From contig NC_049991.1 in assembly GCF_000003815.2 (NCBI RefSeq), forward strand, positions 580,011-642,010: a stretch of 62,000 nucleotides of DNA, given 5' to 3'. The position numbers were made by a program, and so were the translations under genes. How positions within the stretch are numbered: position 1 is the first letter of the stretch; each line of letters opens with the position of its first letter. This DNA is from Branchiostoma floridae (taxonomy: Eukaryota > Chordata > Leptocardii > Amphioxiformes > Branchiostomatidae). The notes beneath the pieces are model-generated. The model searched no databases and was not told where the DNA came from. It was given only the letters and a program-made list of their open reading frames with translations. Of this stretch, positions 58,901-62,000 are shown in pieces.

Positions 58901-61465
58901 CAATCGCAACATACTCATTTTGTTATTAACGTTACATGTACATGTAGCTTCCTGAAGGCAATGGTCTTTTAGGGAACACTGTAACGTAAGGTTACCAGTT
59001 TACGGTCGATTTGTTAATAATGGTGTTTCTCCATGAGGTTATTTTTCTAAAGGACATATATCTGATCATTTCCCTTAAAAGTCCCCCACGTAGTTCACTG
59101 AGATAACACAATGGATAAATTGTTTACATATGGCCATGCCGCCACTTTGCATCGCCGCAAAACGTTATCGGTAAGTCATCTTTGCCCCAACAGAACGCCA
59201 CTCAGAGCGCCATGCTGTTCGACAACTTGCACAATGCTACTCATAATAATGGCAACGCATTTGGATGTTGTTATCACCTGTATAGATAAGAACTGGCCTT
59301 GAAATGCGTTCAGTATACATGTGGCTTGCTCACGCCGTGCCCTCCCCACATAAATTAGCCCCAACAGCGCCCCTTGCGACAATTTCTCGCTCTCCAGTGC
59401 ACCAAGCTTTAACGGGCAAGTCACGTGATGCAACATGGCATTCGAAAACTACCCGCTCGGCGAGGACAGTCACTTGTTTTTATGCAGTTTATAAGAGTTT
59501 CCTTGGACAACATACATAAAATCCCCATGCATTCTTCAGATAAGAACTCCAGGTTTGGTTTGAGGTGATGTTTCAATTCATAGAGTTTGTTGGATTTTAA
59601 AGAGGGGACGAAAATAGCCGTCTAGAATTACGATCAGAACCGGGTCATCTGTAATAGTGTTGTGCGCACTCAAGCGTAAATGTAAATTGTTGTCGGACTT
59701 TTCAGACGTGATTTGCTGGATGCAAAGTTATAGGATAAATAAGGCAAGACACATAGATGATATAAACGTACTTCTTTCCTACTCAAGAGAATTTTCTTTT
59801 TTACAATTGACCTCGAAGTCTGCATCCACCAATAAGTGACCGTAAACTGGTCCTGCAAGTAAACTGGTAACCTTACGTTACTACTGATCATGAAAGGGTT
59901 TTTAGAATCTAGTGCTCAGAATCTTTGTGCTTTCTGCATTTTTGTATTGTCAACTACAACCTTTAAGTTTATCTCCAGAAATGATTTAATTCTGTCTGAC
60001 ACTGTTGCAAACAAAATTATTCAATGGCACTTGCCAAAAATTTTATGTTACTTTAACTTGATTTTATCTATTTTTCTTTATCTTTAGGCAAAGCAGATTC
60101 AAGATATGATTAGAAAATGGATTGAGGATCTGAAAAAGTAAGTATTACATAATTGTTTAGTAAAACCACATGTATTTAATTATCTAAATATCATGGAAGC
60201 TCATCTGTGTTGGTAGTAATCATAGTACAATGCTAAAATTTCTTCCAACACAAAAGTATACACAGATCAATTTTTCAATGACTACTGTCACCACCTTCAG
60301 GATCACTACTGATGACCAATCACTTCAGAACGTAAACTCGTGAGAGTTGCGGACTCTCAGGCCTGGTTCGTTTATTTTAGTCTTCGTCAAAGTTACCTAC
60401 AAGACGTTAAGAATAATGAAACTTCATCCCTTCTTGACTTAATGATATCCTGTATTTTCAAAGTCTACAAACAAAATGACCAAACTTGAATGTGCAGTTT
60501 TAACCGAGCACAAGGAATAAATACAAATGAGCAAACTTTTAACAACCTAATTCTTCAAGTACCGAGTACTGAGCAATTGTTAATCATTTTGCATCTAGGA
60601 CTCCAACTATGTCCGTGCTACTAGAGCCTATGTCACCAGAGATGTTTCCAGGAAAGAACAAGAAGACAAGCTGTTGAGTTTCCAGTCAGGTGATGTCATA
60701 AAGTTGTTGAAGGAACTACGAGAAGATATCAATGAAGGTAAGGCGCTGTGATGTATTTGACACATGTTTAGCTCTCTGTAGTCAACTATTATGATAGTAC
60801 ATTGCACATTTCTAAGGGATCGTTTCACTTATCTTCATCAAAAGAAATTTGAAAGTAAGTATTAGAAGTAAGTTGGAACACTGTTGCCATGACTATTGCT
60901 GTGTCAAATGTAATTATTTTCAGTGTGACAATGGACAGTCCATGCCAGTTTCACGGAAGCAGGCCAGGATAATTTTGCTAAATGTTGTCTCATCTTTTGG
61001 TTTTTGTGTACATTGTATAATGTTACACGTGTGAATCCACTGTTTTCCCGAAGATGACACCCACATGATGTGTCTTTCTCCTGTCTTTCTCTATGTTTCT
61101 CTGTTTAGTCAGGCCTGAGACTCGGATGTTGCATGAGGGTATGATAAAAGTAATCACAAAACAAATTATGAAAACAAATTATCAGTGACGTAATTCTCTC
61201 ATTACATTTATACAGCAAACATTGTCAAGAATTCCTTTTTTTACTGGAAGAGAATGTCTGATATTAAGGTTTTTACAGGTATACAAGCTTACTACGTGTG
61301 TATAGGGCCTAACTTATTCCTGGCTGAAAATTCCCAACCTTTTCCTGTTTGTCTCTTATCTTCTCCTAACTGCTTTCCTCTCTTACTGTTGGCTGGAAGA
61401 TGGGAAAGAATCAGCTGACAGGTCCCTGCCAGAACAGGTGGATGGGTCAGAAAACACCCAGTCAG
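16814..61465 (+). CDS. MYO15: Unconventional class XV myosin, 48 coding exons, 3' incomplete
   Basis: An actin-based motor ATPase of class XV. Vertebrate MYO15A carries cargo such as whirlin to stereocilia tips, which is family knowledge. The 48 exons join in phase, with one exception at exons 45-46, to about 2,146 codons. Domain order by residue counted from exon 1: short N-terminal segment 1-65; motor to about 724 with [17 protein letters not shown] and DIFGFE; three IQ-like motifs 740-811; charged helix 812-850; MyTH4 about 863-1076; FERM F1-like lobe about 1076-1150; low-complexity linker to about 1870; FERM F2/F3-like lobes about 1880-2068; start of SH3 about 2070. The TEDS-rule position carries Glu, as I recall for class XV. 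No giant N-terminal exon like that of mammals is seen. The SH3-MyTH4-FERM order separates it from classes VII and X. The second MyTH4-FERM module lies beyond the edge. Confidence 0.93.
17340..17422 (+). CDS. MYO15: Myosin XV exon 2
   Basis: Encodes [20 protein letters not shown] then IPNMINLR, the entry to the motor. GEDG-x5-L aligns with the start of the vertebrate MYO15A head. Leaves in phase 2. Confidence 0.88.
17423..19231. other. Intron 2
   Basis: Mostly AT-rich. A GC-richer block at about 17820-18130 has no recognised content. At 18437 the start-like word ctagagttccacaatctcaa resembles the 5' end of the 1.06-kb repeat family but diverges after about 40 bp. Confidence 0.5.
19232..19295 (+). 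CDS. MYO15: Myosin XV exon 3
   Basis: Encodes [20 protein letters not shown] then Y, the classic first motor helix. Acceptor gtgcag, donor gtaagt. Confidence 0.95.
19906..20018 (+). CDS. MYO15: Myosin XV exon 4
   Basis: Encodes [20 protein letters not shown] and on to IGDNLPP, a highly conserved motor strand ([14 protein letters not shown]). Leaves in phase 2. Confidence 0.97.
20270..20369. other. Assembly gap (100 N)
   Basis: Placeholder gap in intron 4; no coding phase is affected because exons 4 and 5 join cleanly. Confidence 0.99.
21160..21185. repeat. Perfect 12-bp hairpin
   Basis: ctttcgccgcgg, a 2-nt aa spacer, then ccgcggcgaaag. It is fully self-complementary and very GC-rich for this locus. 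Confidence 0.9.
21648..21722 (+). CDS. MYO15: Myosin XV exon 5
   Basis: Encodes [20 protein letters not shown] then TVVIR, matching HLFAVAN-x-AF-x-KM of the motor just before the P-loop. Leaves in phase 2. Confidence 0.96.
21895..21966. repeat. Fragment of the tactgtaaatgca MITE family
   Basis: tactgtaaatgaatttaagt followed by ggacttttcgtggtggtttt matches one half of the copy at 46073. It is truncated. Confidence 0.55.
22269..22368 (+). CDS. MYO15: Myosin XV exon 6: P-loop
   Basis: Encodes [20 protein letters not shown] then [22 protein letters not shown] is the ATP-binding Walker A loop. The last 39 bp of the exon and its donor form the first part of a 74-bp tandem repeat. Confidence 0.97.
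22330..22594 (+). repeat. 74-bp tandem repeat spanning the exon 6 donor, about 3.6 copies
   Basis: Units start at 22330, 22404, 22478 and, partially, 22552. The copies are almost identical. Each full unit holds two cagagcaggtgagc words, so exon 6 is followed by a ladder of near-identical splice donors. The first unit overlaps coding sequence. Confidence 0.95.
23392..23495 (+). CDS. MYO15: Myosin XV exon 7: switch I
   Basis: Encodes [20 protein letters not shown] then [23 protein letters not shown] is switch I. Leaves in phase 2. Confidence 0.97.
23622..23743. repeat. (TGAA)n microsatellite
   Basis: About 30 copies of the tetranucleotide with one gactgaatg interruption near 23693. It lies in intron 7. 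Confidence 0.97.
24600..24791 (-). mobile_element. tRNA-derived SINE, minus strand
   Basis: Read on the minus strand, ggcctagtgggtacagtgtt is an A-box-like start and gtgagttcgatcc a B box. Then follows a body with taaaaatggtacatgctgct and gggaacaaagagtatggaag. It lies in intron 7. It does not fold as a full tRNA. Confidence 0.75.
24985..25048 (+). CDS. MYO15: Myosin XV exon 8
   Basis: Completes Asn across the junction, then encodes [20 protein letters not shown] then Q. LLEKSRIV is an invariant motor block. Confidence 0.96.
25277..25390 (+). CDS. MYO15: Myosin XV exon 9
   Basis: Encodes [20 protein letters not shown] and on to QSYYYLNQ. [13 protein letters not shown] is a motor signature. 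Confidence 0.97.
25696..26781 (+). mobile_element. 1.09-kb TIR DNA element (intact termini) in intron 9
   Basis: Perfect 27-bp terminal inverted repeats: the left end reads taacgggagggggccatact at 25696 and the right end is its exact complement, ending at 26781. If the outer TA is the target site, the termini are acgggaggggg. No transposase is visible. Two short islands inside are identical to the decayed copy at 11800-12660, one of which would encode [16 protein letters not shown]. It is probably a non-autonomous element, perhaps carrying a captured exon fragment. Confidence 0.85.
26839..27000 (+). CDS. MYO15: Myosin XV exon 10
   Basis: Encodes [20 protein letters not shown] and on to [23 protein letters not shown] is the conserved helix of the upper 50-kDa region. 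Confidence 0.96.
27175..27245 (-). repeat. tRNA-like SINE remnant
   Basis: Read on the minus strand, the sequence resembles a pol III head, ending tcctgggtttgagtccc, a B-box-like word. A partial echo (gggactcatacccaggacct) occurs at 27470. It lies in intron 10. Confidence 0.4.
27246..27906. other. Intron 10, remainder
   Basis: No gene or clear element beyond the small echo at 27470. Confidence 0.5.
27907..28011 (+). CDS. MYO15: Myosin XV exon 11
   Basis: Encodes [20 protein letters not shown] and on to VTAKLT. AELLQ-x5-L aligns with the family. Confidence 0.94.
28038..28300 (+). mobile_element. tRNA-derived SINE, plus strand, in intron 11
   Basis: gcgtagtccagtggttag is an A-box-like start and gtgagttcgattccgg contains a B box at the usual distance. 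The body contains ggacaggacgttaagccgtg and continues to about 28300. The spacing and words are typical of tRNA-head SINEs in marine invertebrates. Confidence 0.75.
28514..28572 (+). CDS. MYO15: Myosin XV exon 12: cardiomyopathy loop
   Basis: Encodes [19 protein letters not shown] and two bases of Arg. Counting 16 residues back from the Asp of DAIAK gives Glu, so the TEDS-rule site is acidic. Confidence 0.94.
28973..29102 (+). CDS. MYO15: Myosin XV exon 13: switch II
   Basis: Encodes [20 protein letters not shown] and on to [16 protein letters not shown] is switch II. Confidence 0.97.
29103..29712. other. Intron 13
   Basis: AT-rich, with an inverted pair tttgcacatcttgatat (about 29494) and atatcaagatgtgcaaa (about 29585), and a small tandem duplication of gatgattttagggttggaaa (29617-29658). 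No gene. Confidence 0.5.
29713..29808 (+). CDS. MYO15: Myosin XV exon 14
   Basis: Encodes [20 protein letters not shown] and on to FKIEQ. [15 protein letters not shown] is invariant in myosins (relay helix). Confidence 0.98.
29961..30092 (+). CDS. MYO15: Myosin XV exon 15
   Basis: Encodes [20 protein letters not shown] and on to [13 protein letters not shown]. The relay loop and following strand are conserved. Confidence 0.97.
30408..30533 (+). CDS. MYO15: Myosin XV exon 16
   Basis: Encodes [20 protein letters not shown] and on to [14 protein letters not shown]-x-I-x-H-x-AGKV-x-Y is the conserved lower 50-kDa strand. Confidence 0.97.
30822..31416. repeat. Near-identical direct duplication around an N gap, intron 16
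   Basis: Sequence from about 30822 (ctttgatcgatcataagtta) to 31116 is repeated from about 31117 to 31400. The second copy has the 100-N gap where the first has about 100 bp of sequence. Small differences suggest two haplotypes placed in tandem by the assembler. Confidence 0.8.
31207..31306. other. Assembly gap (100 N)
   Basis: Sits inside the second copy of the duplicated intron segment. The first copy indicates what it should contain. Confidence 0.99.
31752..31829 (+). CDS. MYO15: Myosin XV exon 17
   Basis: Encodes [20 protein letters not shown] then IGSKCE. FLDKNKD-x-M-x-D is conserved. Confidence 0.96.
31862..32012. repeat. Truncated copy of the tactgtaaatgca MITE
   Basis: tactgtaatgcatttgtgta then ggttttaagtttgcggtagc and catggaaaaatgttcgcg align with the copy at 46073. 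The right quarter is missing. Confidence 0.75.
32013..32761. other. Intron 17, remainder
   Basis: A stretch at 32353-32637 is somewhat GC-richer and open on both strands. I recognise no protein in it and it lacks splice phase agreement with neighbours. Confidence 0.4.
32762..32925 (+). CDS. MYO15: Myosin XV exon 18: loop 2 region
   Basis: Encodes [20 protein letters not shown] and on to [14 protein letters not shown] plus two bases of Lys. Loop 2 is short and basic (SISKKQHG). Donor gtaagc. Confidence 0.92.
32926..34009. other. Intron 18
   Basis: Around 33180-33390 the sequence ends in ttttgtacaaagaaagaaag and aataataaacc, resembling the 3' tail of a non-LTR element. Otherwise nothing recognised. 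Confidence 0.45.
34010..34055 (+). CDS. MYO15: Myosin XV exon 19
   Basis: Completes Lys then encodes [16 protein letters not shown]-x-RC-x-KPN is the invariant strut before the converter. Confidence 0.97.
34241..34305. repeat. (TG)n microsatellite
   Basis: Interrupted TG dinucleotide run in intron 19, just 5' of exon 20. Confidence 0.9.
34335..34459 (+). CDS. MYO15: Myosin XV exon 20: SH1 helix and converter start
   Basis: Encodes [20 protein letters not shown] and on to [13 protein letters not shown] plus two bases. QLR-x2[14 protein letters not shown] matches the family. Confidence 0.97.
34869..34986 (+). CDS. MYO15: Myosin XV exon 21: converter
   Basis: Encodes [20 protein letters not shown] and on to FQLGQSK, the converter subdomain leading to the lever arm. 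Confidence 0.95.
34987..35864. other. Intron 21
   Basis: Holds a dispersed repeat at about 35250-35520: the words tactcaagcaactgg, ttgccactgac, ggtaaataaa, cagctgt-like and tttgcatt recur in order at 41800-41890 and partly at 2435. No exon. Confidence 0.5.
35865..36040 (+). CDS. MYO15: Myosin XV exon 22: IQ motifs 1 and 2
   Basis: Encodes [20 protein letters not shown] and on to [10 protein letters not shown]. Two IQ-like sequences, [14 protein letters not shown] and [11 protein letters not shown], would bind calmodulin-type light chains. The acceptor is aaag rather than a pyrimidine-AG, which is unusual. Confidence 0.94.
36520..36604 (+). CDS. MYO15: Myosin XV exon 23: IQ motif 3
   Basis: Encodes [20 protein letters not shown] then [21 protein letters not shown] is a degenerate IQ motif. 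Leaves in phase 0. Confidence 0.9.
36743..36996. other. Assembly gap (254 N)
   Basis: Run of N in intron 23. Confidence 0.99.
37420..37560 (+). repeat. Possible SINE fragment
   Basis: gtgtaggtggctgggtggta followed by gagtttgaatccctgctgac resembles a pol III A/B-box pair with short spacing, then a ggcactttacatctac body. It is weak. Confidence 0.3.
39629..39728. other. Assembly gap (100 N)
   Basis: Placeholder gap in intron 23, 157 bp upstream of exon 24. Confidence 0.99.
39886..39957 (+). CDS. MYO15: Myosin XV exon 24: charged helix
   Basis: 24 codons, [20 protein letters not shown] then RLAM. A short, highly charged helix between lever arm and tail, probably a single alpha helix rather than a dimerising coil. 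Confidence 0.88.
39958..40726. other. Intron 24
   Basis: A tail-like phrase cttcctaataaactcaactc at 40330 resembles a retroposon end. Otherwise nothing recognised. Confidence 0.45.
40727..40808 (+). CDS. MYO15: Myosin XV exon 25
   Basis: Encodes [20 protein letters not shown] then YIFDNIK, the segment that precedes MyTH4 in MyTH4-FERM myosins (EIPxELxxI). Leaves in phase 1. Confidence 0.93.
40809..41394. other. Intron 25
   Basis: AT-rich; no element or gene recognised. Confidence 0.5.
41395..41528 (+). CDS. MYO15: Myosin XV exon 26: MyTH4 start
   Basis: Encodes [20 protein letters not shown] and on to KYISIYLK, the entry to the first MyTH4 domain. Confidence 0.9.
41529..42655. other. Intron 26
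   Basis: Contains a dispersed repeat (about 41800-41890, shared with 35340-35440) and, at 41681-41708, aataaataaaggttcaaaca, which is the complement of the tail at 15205. A second block (41940-42020) matches 35440-35500 loosely. Confidence 0.5.
42656..42751 (+). CDS. MYO15: Myosin XV exon 27: MyTH4
   Basis: Encodes [20 protein letters not shown] then [14 protein letters not shown]-x-PF-x4-x-DA-x-AI-x-FK matches MyTH4. Confidence 0.95.
43011..43085 (+). CDS. MYO15: Myosin XV exon 28: MyTH4
   Basis: Encodes [20 protein letters not shown] then YIVQM. ILRFMGD is the MyTH4 hallmark. Confidence 0.97.
43416..43579 (+). CDS. MYO15: Myosin XV exon 29: MyTH4
   Basis: Encodes [20 protein letters not shown] and on to TLYKYLL. 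RDEI-x-CQL-x2-QT and GW-x-LL-x2-CL-x2-FxPS are core MyTH4 motifs. Confidence 0.98.
43787..43956 (+). CDS. MYO15: Myosin XV exon 30: MyTH4 end
   Basis: Encodes [20 protein letters not shown] and on to [22 protein letters not shown] corresponds to the R-x-x-PP-x2-E-x2-A region that ends MyTH4. Confidence 0.96.
44025..44400 (+). repeat. Divergent relative of the 1.06-kb repeat (5' part only)
   Basis: Starts ctagagttccacgacctcaa and carries catttgcatta and tatgcaaatga octamer words like the main family, but not the internal units or terminal stem-loop. A second such start is at 18437. Confidence 0.55.
44653..44725 (+). CDS. MYO15: Myosin XV exon 31: FERM F1-like start
   Basis: Encodes [20 protein letters not shown] then VLHH plus two bases. 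SWTTGEEF is typical of the start of the FERM F1 lobe in class XV myosins. Confidence 0.94.
45251..45638. mobile_element. 388-bp MITE in intron 31
   Basis: Left end aggccacaccaatttaattt; the right end is its complement. The terminal inverted repeats match in 35 of 36 positions, extending through ggttctcggattt. No coding capacity. Flanks are AT-rich and a target duplication cannot be fixed. Confidence 0.9.
46073..46283. mobile_element. MITE with tactgtaaatgca termini, near-complete, opposite orientation
   Basis: Starts tactgtaaatgca and ends tgcatttacagta. It is the mirror orientation of the copy at 11214. It ends 168 bp upstream of exon 32. Its CpG words are partly mutated to TpG or CpA. Confidence 0.85.
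46452..47350 (+). CDS. MYO15: Myosin XV exon 32: F1 lobe end and linker start
   Basis: The largest exon, 899 bp. It opens with [20 protein letters not shown] and [17 protein letters not shown], the rest of the F1-like lobe, then becomes disordered: Ser/Pro/Gly/His-rich, with [18 protein letters not shown] and a Met-rich end ([18 protein letters not shown]). Reading through the donor gives a stop after two codons. Confidence 0.94.
47351..47764. other. Intron 32, left part
   Basis: AT-rich; no element recognised before the repeat array. Confidence 0.5.
47765..47796 (+). repeat. 32-bp direct repeat, left copy
   Basis: aagcaaagtcacatgataga continuing to ataagaa. It recurs at 49895-49926 with one mismatch and flanks the repeat pair C-D. 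Confidence 0.95.
47797..48816 (+). repeat. 1.06-kb dispersed repeat, copy C
   Basis: Starts ctagagttcggcgacctcat. Its 3' end stops after cacaaacgcagggtaaa, lacking the terminal stem-loop, and is joined directly to copy D. Confidence 0.85.
48817..49893 (+). repeat. 1.06-kb dispersed repeat, copy D
   Basis: Complete copy with an intact stem-loop (acctccatga, catt, tcatggaggt) at its end. It lies head-to-tail after copy C in intron 32. Confidence 0.88.
49895..49926 (+). repeat. 32-bp direct repeat, right copy
   Basis: Matches 47765-47796 at 31 of 32 positions; the only difference is c for a at 49919. Confidence 0.95.
50269..50342 (+). CDS. MYO15: Myosin XV exon 33: Gln-rich linker
   Basis: Encodes [20 protein letters not shown] then QMML, a Gln-rich helix-prone segment; phases 1 and 0. 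Confidence 0.88.
50343..51141. other. Intron 33
   Basis: No gene or clear repeat recognised. Confidence 0.5.
51142..51298 (+). CDS. MYO15: Myosin XV exon 34: Gln/Ser/Pro linker
   Basis: Encodes [20 protein letters not shown] and a Ser-rich end ([20 protein letters not shown]). It continues the Gln-rich run of exon 33. Confidence 0.88.
51299..51901. other. Intron 34
   Basis: A short direct repetition of cttaccgcttac occurs near 51555. Nothing else recognised. Confidence 0.45.
51902..52251 (+). CDS. MYO15: Myosin XV exon 35: acidic/basic linker
   Basis: Contains [20 protein letters not shown] and [20 protein letters not shown], then VGKLLIDD and a Gln run. RVGxIxWPP resembles a motif before vertebrate MYO15A FERM-like lobes. 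Phases 1 and 0. Confidence 0.9.
52252..52743. other. Intron 35
   Basis: No gene or repeat recognised. Confidence 0.5.
52744..52839 (+). CDS. MYO15: Myosin XV exon 36
   Basis: Encodes [20 protein letters not shown] then [19 protein letters not shown] plus the first Leu of exon 37 makes the first of four similar HxxA helices. Confidence 0.88.
53036..53648 (+). CDS. MYO15: Myosin XV exon 37: Ser/Pro/Lys-rich linker
   Basis: 613 bp. Many SP sites ([20 protein letters not shown]) and basic runs. Holds three HxxA-type motifs ([24 protein letters not shown]) and the acidic tracts ESTESEGED and [13 protein letters not shown]. Likely disordered with short helices. Leaves in phase 1. Confidence 0.92.
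54010..54087 (+). CDS. MYO15: Myosin XV exon 38
   Basis: 78 bp, symmetric phase 1-1: [20 protein letters not shown] then APQAP. Low complexity. Acceptor aaaag is weak, so this exon is less certain and may be optional. Confidence 0.65.
54273..55335 (+). repeat. 1.06-kb dispersed repeat, copy E
   Basis: Starts ctagagttcggcgacctcat. Ends catttcaaggaggtaa, where one stem base has changed. Complete internal units and several octamers are present. It lies in intron 38. Confidence 0.87.
55560..55681 (+). CDS. MYO15: Myosin XV exon 39
   Basis: Encodes [20 protein letters not shown] and on to [13 protein letters not shown], the entry to the FERM F2/F3-like lobes (W-x-x-x-V-x-KE). Confidence 0.88.
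55682..56616. other. Intron 39
   Basis: Several open stretches exist, but none matches a family. No repeat recognised. Confidence 0.5.
56617..56676 (+). CDS. MYO15: Myosin XV exon 40
   Basis: 20 codons, [22 protein letters not shown]-x-P-x-E-x3-P-x-x-L-x-LxFxQ matches the class XV FERM-like region. Confidence 0.93.
56677..57327. other. Intron 40
   Basis: Contains a small tandem echo of attctgaagtcag (56995-57020). No gene. Confidence 0.5.
57328..57406 (+). CDS. MYO15: Myosin XV exon 41
   Basis: Encodes [20 protein letters not shown] then KLQTIF, the F2-like helices. Confidence 0.92.
57545..57657 (+). CDS. MYO15: Myosin XV exon 42
   Basis: Encodes [20 protein letters not shown] and on to [14 protein letters not shown]-x-D-x3-YF-x-R-x-FPV matches class XV. 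Confidence 0.94.
57852..57970 (+). CDS. MYO15: Myosin XV exon 43
   Basis: Encodes [20 protein letters not shown] and on to CLHVLREF, the F3 (PH-like) lobe start (V-Q-x-L-x-VSHxGV). Confidence 0.94.
57971..58601. other. Intron 43
   Basis: No gene or clear element recognised. Confidence 0.5.
58602..58695 (+). CDS. MYO15: Myosin XV exon 44
   Basis: Encodes [20 protein letters not shown] then [11 protein letters not shown], strands of the F3-like lobe. Confidence 0.93.
58981..59881. mobile_element. 901-bp TIR element in intron 44
   Basis: The left end gtaacgtaaggttaccagtt(ta) and the right end taaactggtaaccttacgtt(ac) are perfect 22-bp inverted repeats. Just inside the right end gaccgtaaactgg repeats the complement of the left subterminal sequence, so that end is partly duplicated. 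No transposase. The GC-richer interior, 59110-59470, has open frames of unknown origin. Confidence 0.85.
60088..60137 (+). CDS. MYO15: Myosin XV exon 45: end of FERM-like region
   Basis: Encodes [17 protein letters not shown], the F3 C-terminal helix. The donor reads aaaaagtaagt. Using gtaagt leaves phase 2, which does not match exon 46. Confidence 0.88.
60138..60598. other. Intron 45
   Basis: No gene or repeat recognised. Confidence 0.5.
60599..60737 (+). CDS. MYO15: Myosin XV exon 46: SH3 start
   Basis: Encodes [20 protein letters not shown] then [20 protein letters not shown] and REDINE. Y-V-x-A-x2-x-Y and L-L-S-F-x-x-GDVIxLL mark the first strands of an SH3 domain. It needs to be read from its first base, one base out of phase with exon 45. 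Confidence 0.93.
60738..61108. other. Intron 46
   Basis: Nothing recognised beyond splice sites. Confidence 0.5.
61109..61138 (+). CDS. MYO15: Myosin XV exon 47: 30-bp microexon
   Basis: Encodes [11 protein letters not shown] across its junctions, phase 1 to phase 1. Acceptor tttag, donor gtatga. It falls in the loop that is extended in class XV SH3 domains. Confidence 0.7.
61400..61465 (+). CDS. MYO15: Myosin XV exon 48: 66-bp symmetric exon
   Basis: Encodes [20 protein letters not shown] then QS, phase 1 to phase 1. It is acidic and polar, as expected for an SH3 loop insert. Donor gtaaaa. The strands with the SH3 Trp are not in the window. Confidence 0.75.
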
Positions 61466-62000
61466 GTAAAACACCCTCCCTTCATCTCTGCACACTTCAA
61501 AGTCACAACTGTCATTTATTGTACTGATTGAAGCCATGGATCCAGAAAGCAATTGGAACAAGTTGCAGTTTTATTTTTGCCAGAGGCACAATTTTACCAA
61601 ATCTGAGGGCAGTTCAATAAAGATTTCCCCTTACCTCTTGTTATTGTAGGCTATAATTTAACATGACCTGTATGCATTTAATCTTATTTTCTATGATATG
61701 ATTAAGATTTTAGCCTCCTACGTATACGTTATGTCATGTGTGAACTTTTATGTCCAGGAAGACTAGCTGAATGTGTATCTTGTATCACAGCTAATGGAAG
61801 AATAAAGCCTCTAAAGCCTCTCCTACAATGAGCAGTAGTGGGTCGGATGAAATCTTTATTGACCTGCCCTTGTAAACGTTTAGTCACTGTTCTTTCCTAT
61901 AGGCATTAGTCACCTACAAGCCTAACAACTTTTCCCACTTGATCTAATGCCTTCATCATCCATTTGGTTCAACTCAACAATTTACACATGGGTGTTTCTT
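61466..62000. other. Intron 48, start
   Basis: No further exon is recognised before the window ends. Confidence 0.5.

Overview
This is eukaryotic, intron-rich DNA from an invertebrate deuterostome, most likely an amphioxus (Branchiostoma). That assignment is an inference from gene structure, invertebrate-type proteins, many small transposable elements and runs of exactly 100 N typical of a draft assembly. There is no bacterial-style gene organisation. Six N gaps lie at 3527-4115, 13708-13807, 20270-20369, 31207-31306, 36743-36996 and 39629-39728.

Left part (1-5960, minus strand): the first five coding exons, about 180 codons, of an API5/AAC-11 (apoptosis inhibitor 5) homologue. The start codon is at 5960-5958 and the rest of the gene lies beyond the left edge. 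Its introns hold a 1.06-kb repeat, a SINE-like insertion, a LINE 3' fragment and a foldback element.

Middle (about 5961-16800): the interval between divergently transcribed API5 and MYO15. It holds mostly repeats: a dead CR1-like retrotransposon fragment, foldback and MITE-like elements, a decayed copy of a TIR element, and a 1.06-kb repeat with a second MITE inserted in it. One possible first coding exon for the myosin lies at 9955-9981.

Right part (16814-61465 and beyond, plus strand): an unconventional class XV myosin gene. I could place 48 coding exons with matching splice phases, about 2,146 codons. In order they encode a short N-terminal segment, the complete motor head (P-loop, switch I, switch II, converter), three IQ-like motifs, a charged helix, the first MyTH4 domain, a FERM F1-like lobe, a long low-complexity linker, the remaining FERM-like lobes and the first part of the SH3 domain. 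The gene runs off the right edge before the second MyTH4-FERM module. Class XV myosins carry cargo along actin protrusions; in vertebrates MYO15A acts at hair-cell stereocilia tips.

Most notable observations: a 74-bp tandem repeat that multiplies the splice donor of the P-loop exon; a four-fold H-x-x-A-phi-x-[KR]-[LI] motif in the myosin linker; a single-base phase break at the exon entering the SH3 domain; two tiny symmetric exons in the SH3 loop; a 1.06-kb repeat family with a terminal stem-loop, internal duplication and many POU octamers, including a tandem pair flanked by a 32-bp direct repeat; and several TIR elements with intact termini, one sharing conserved islands with a decayed second copy.
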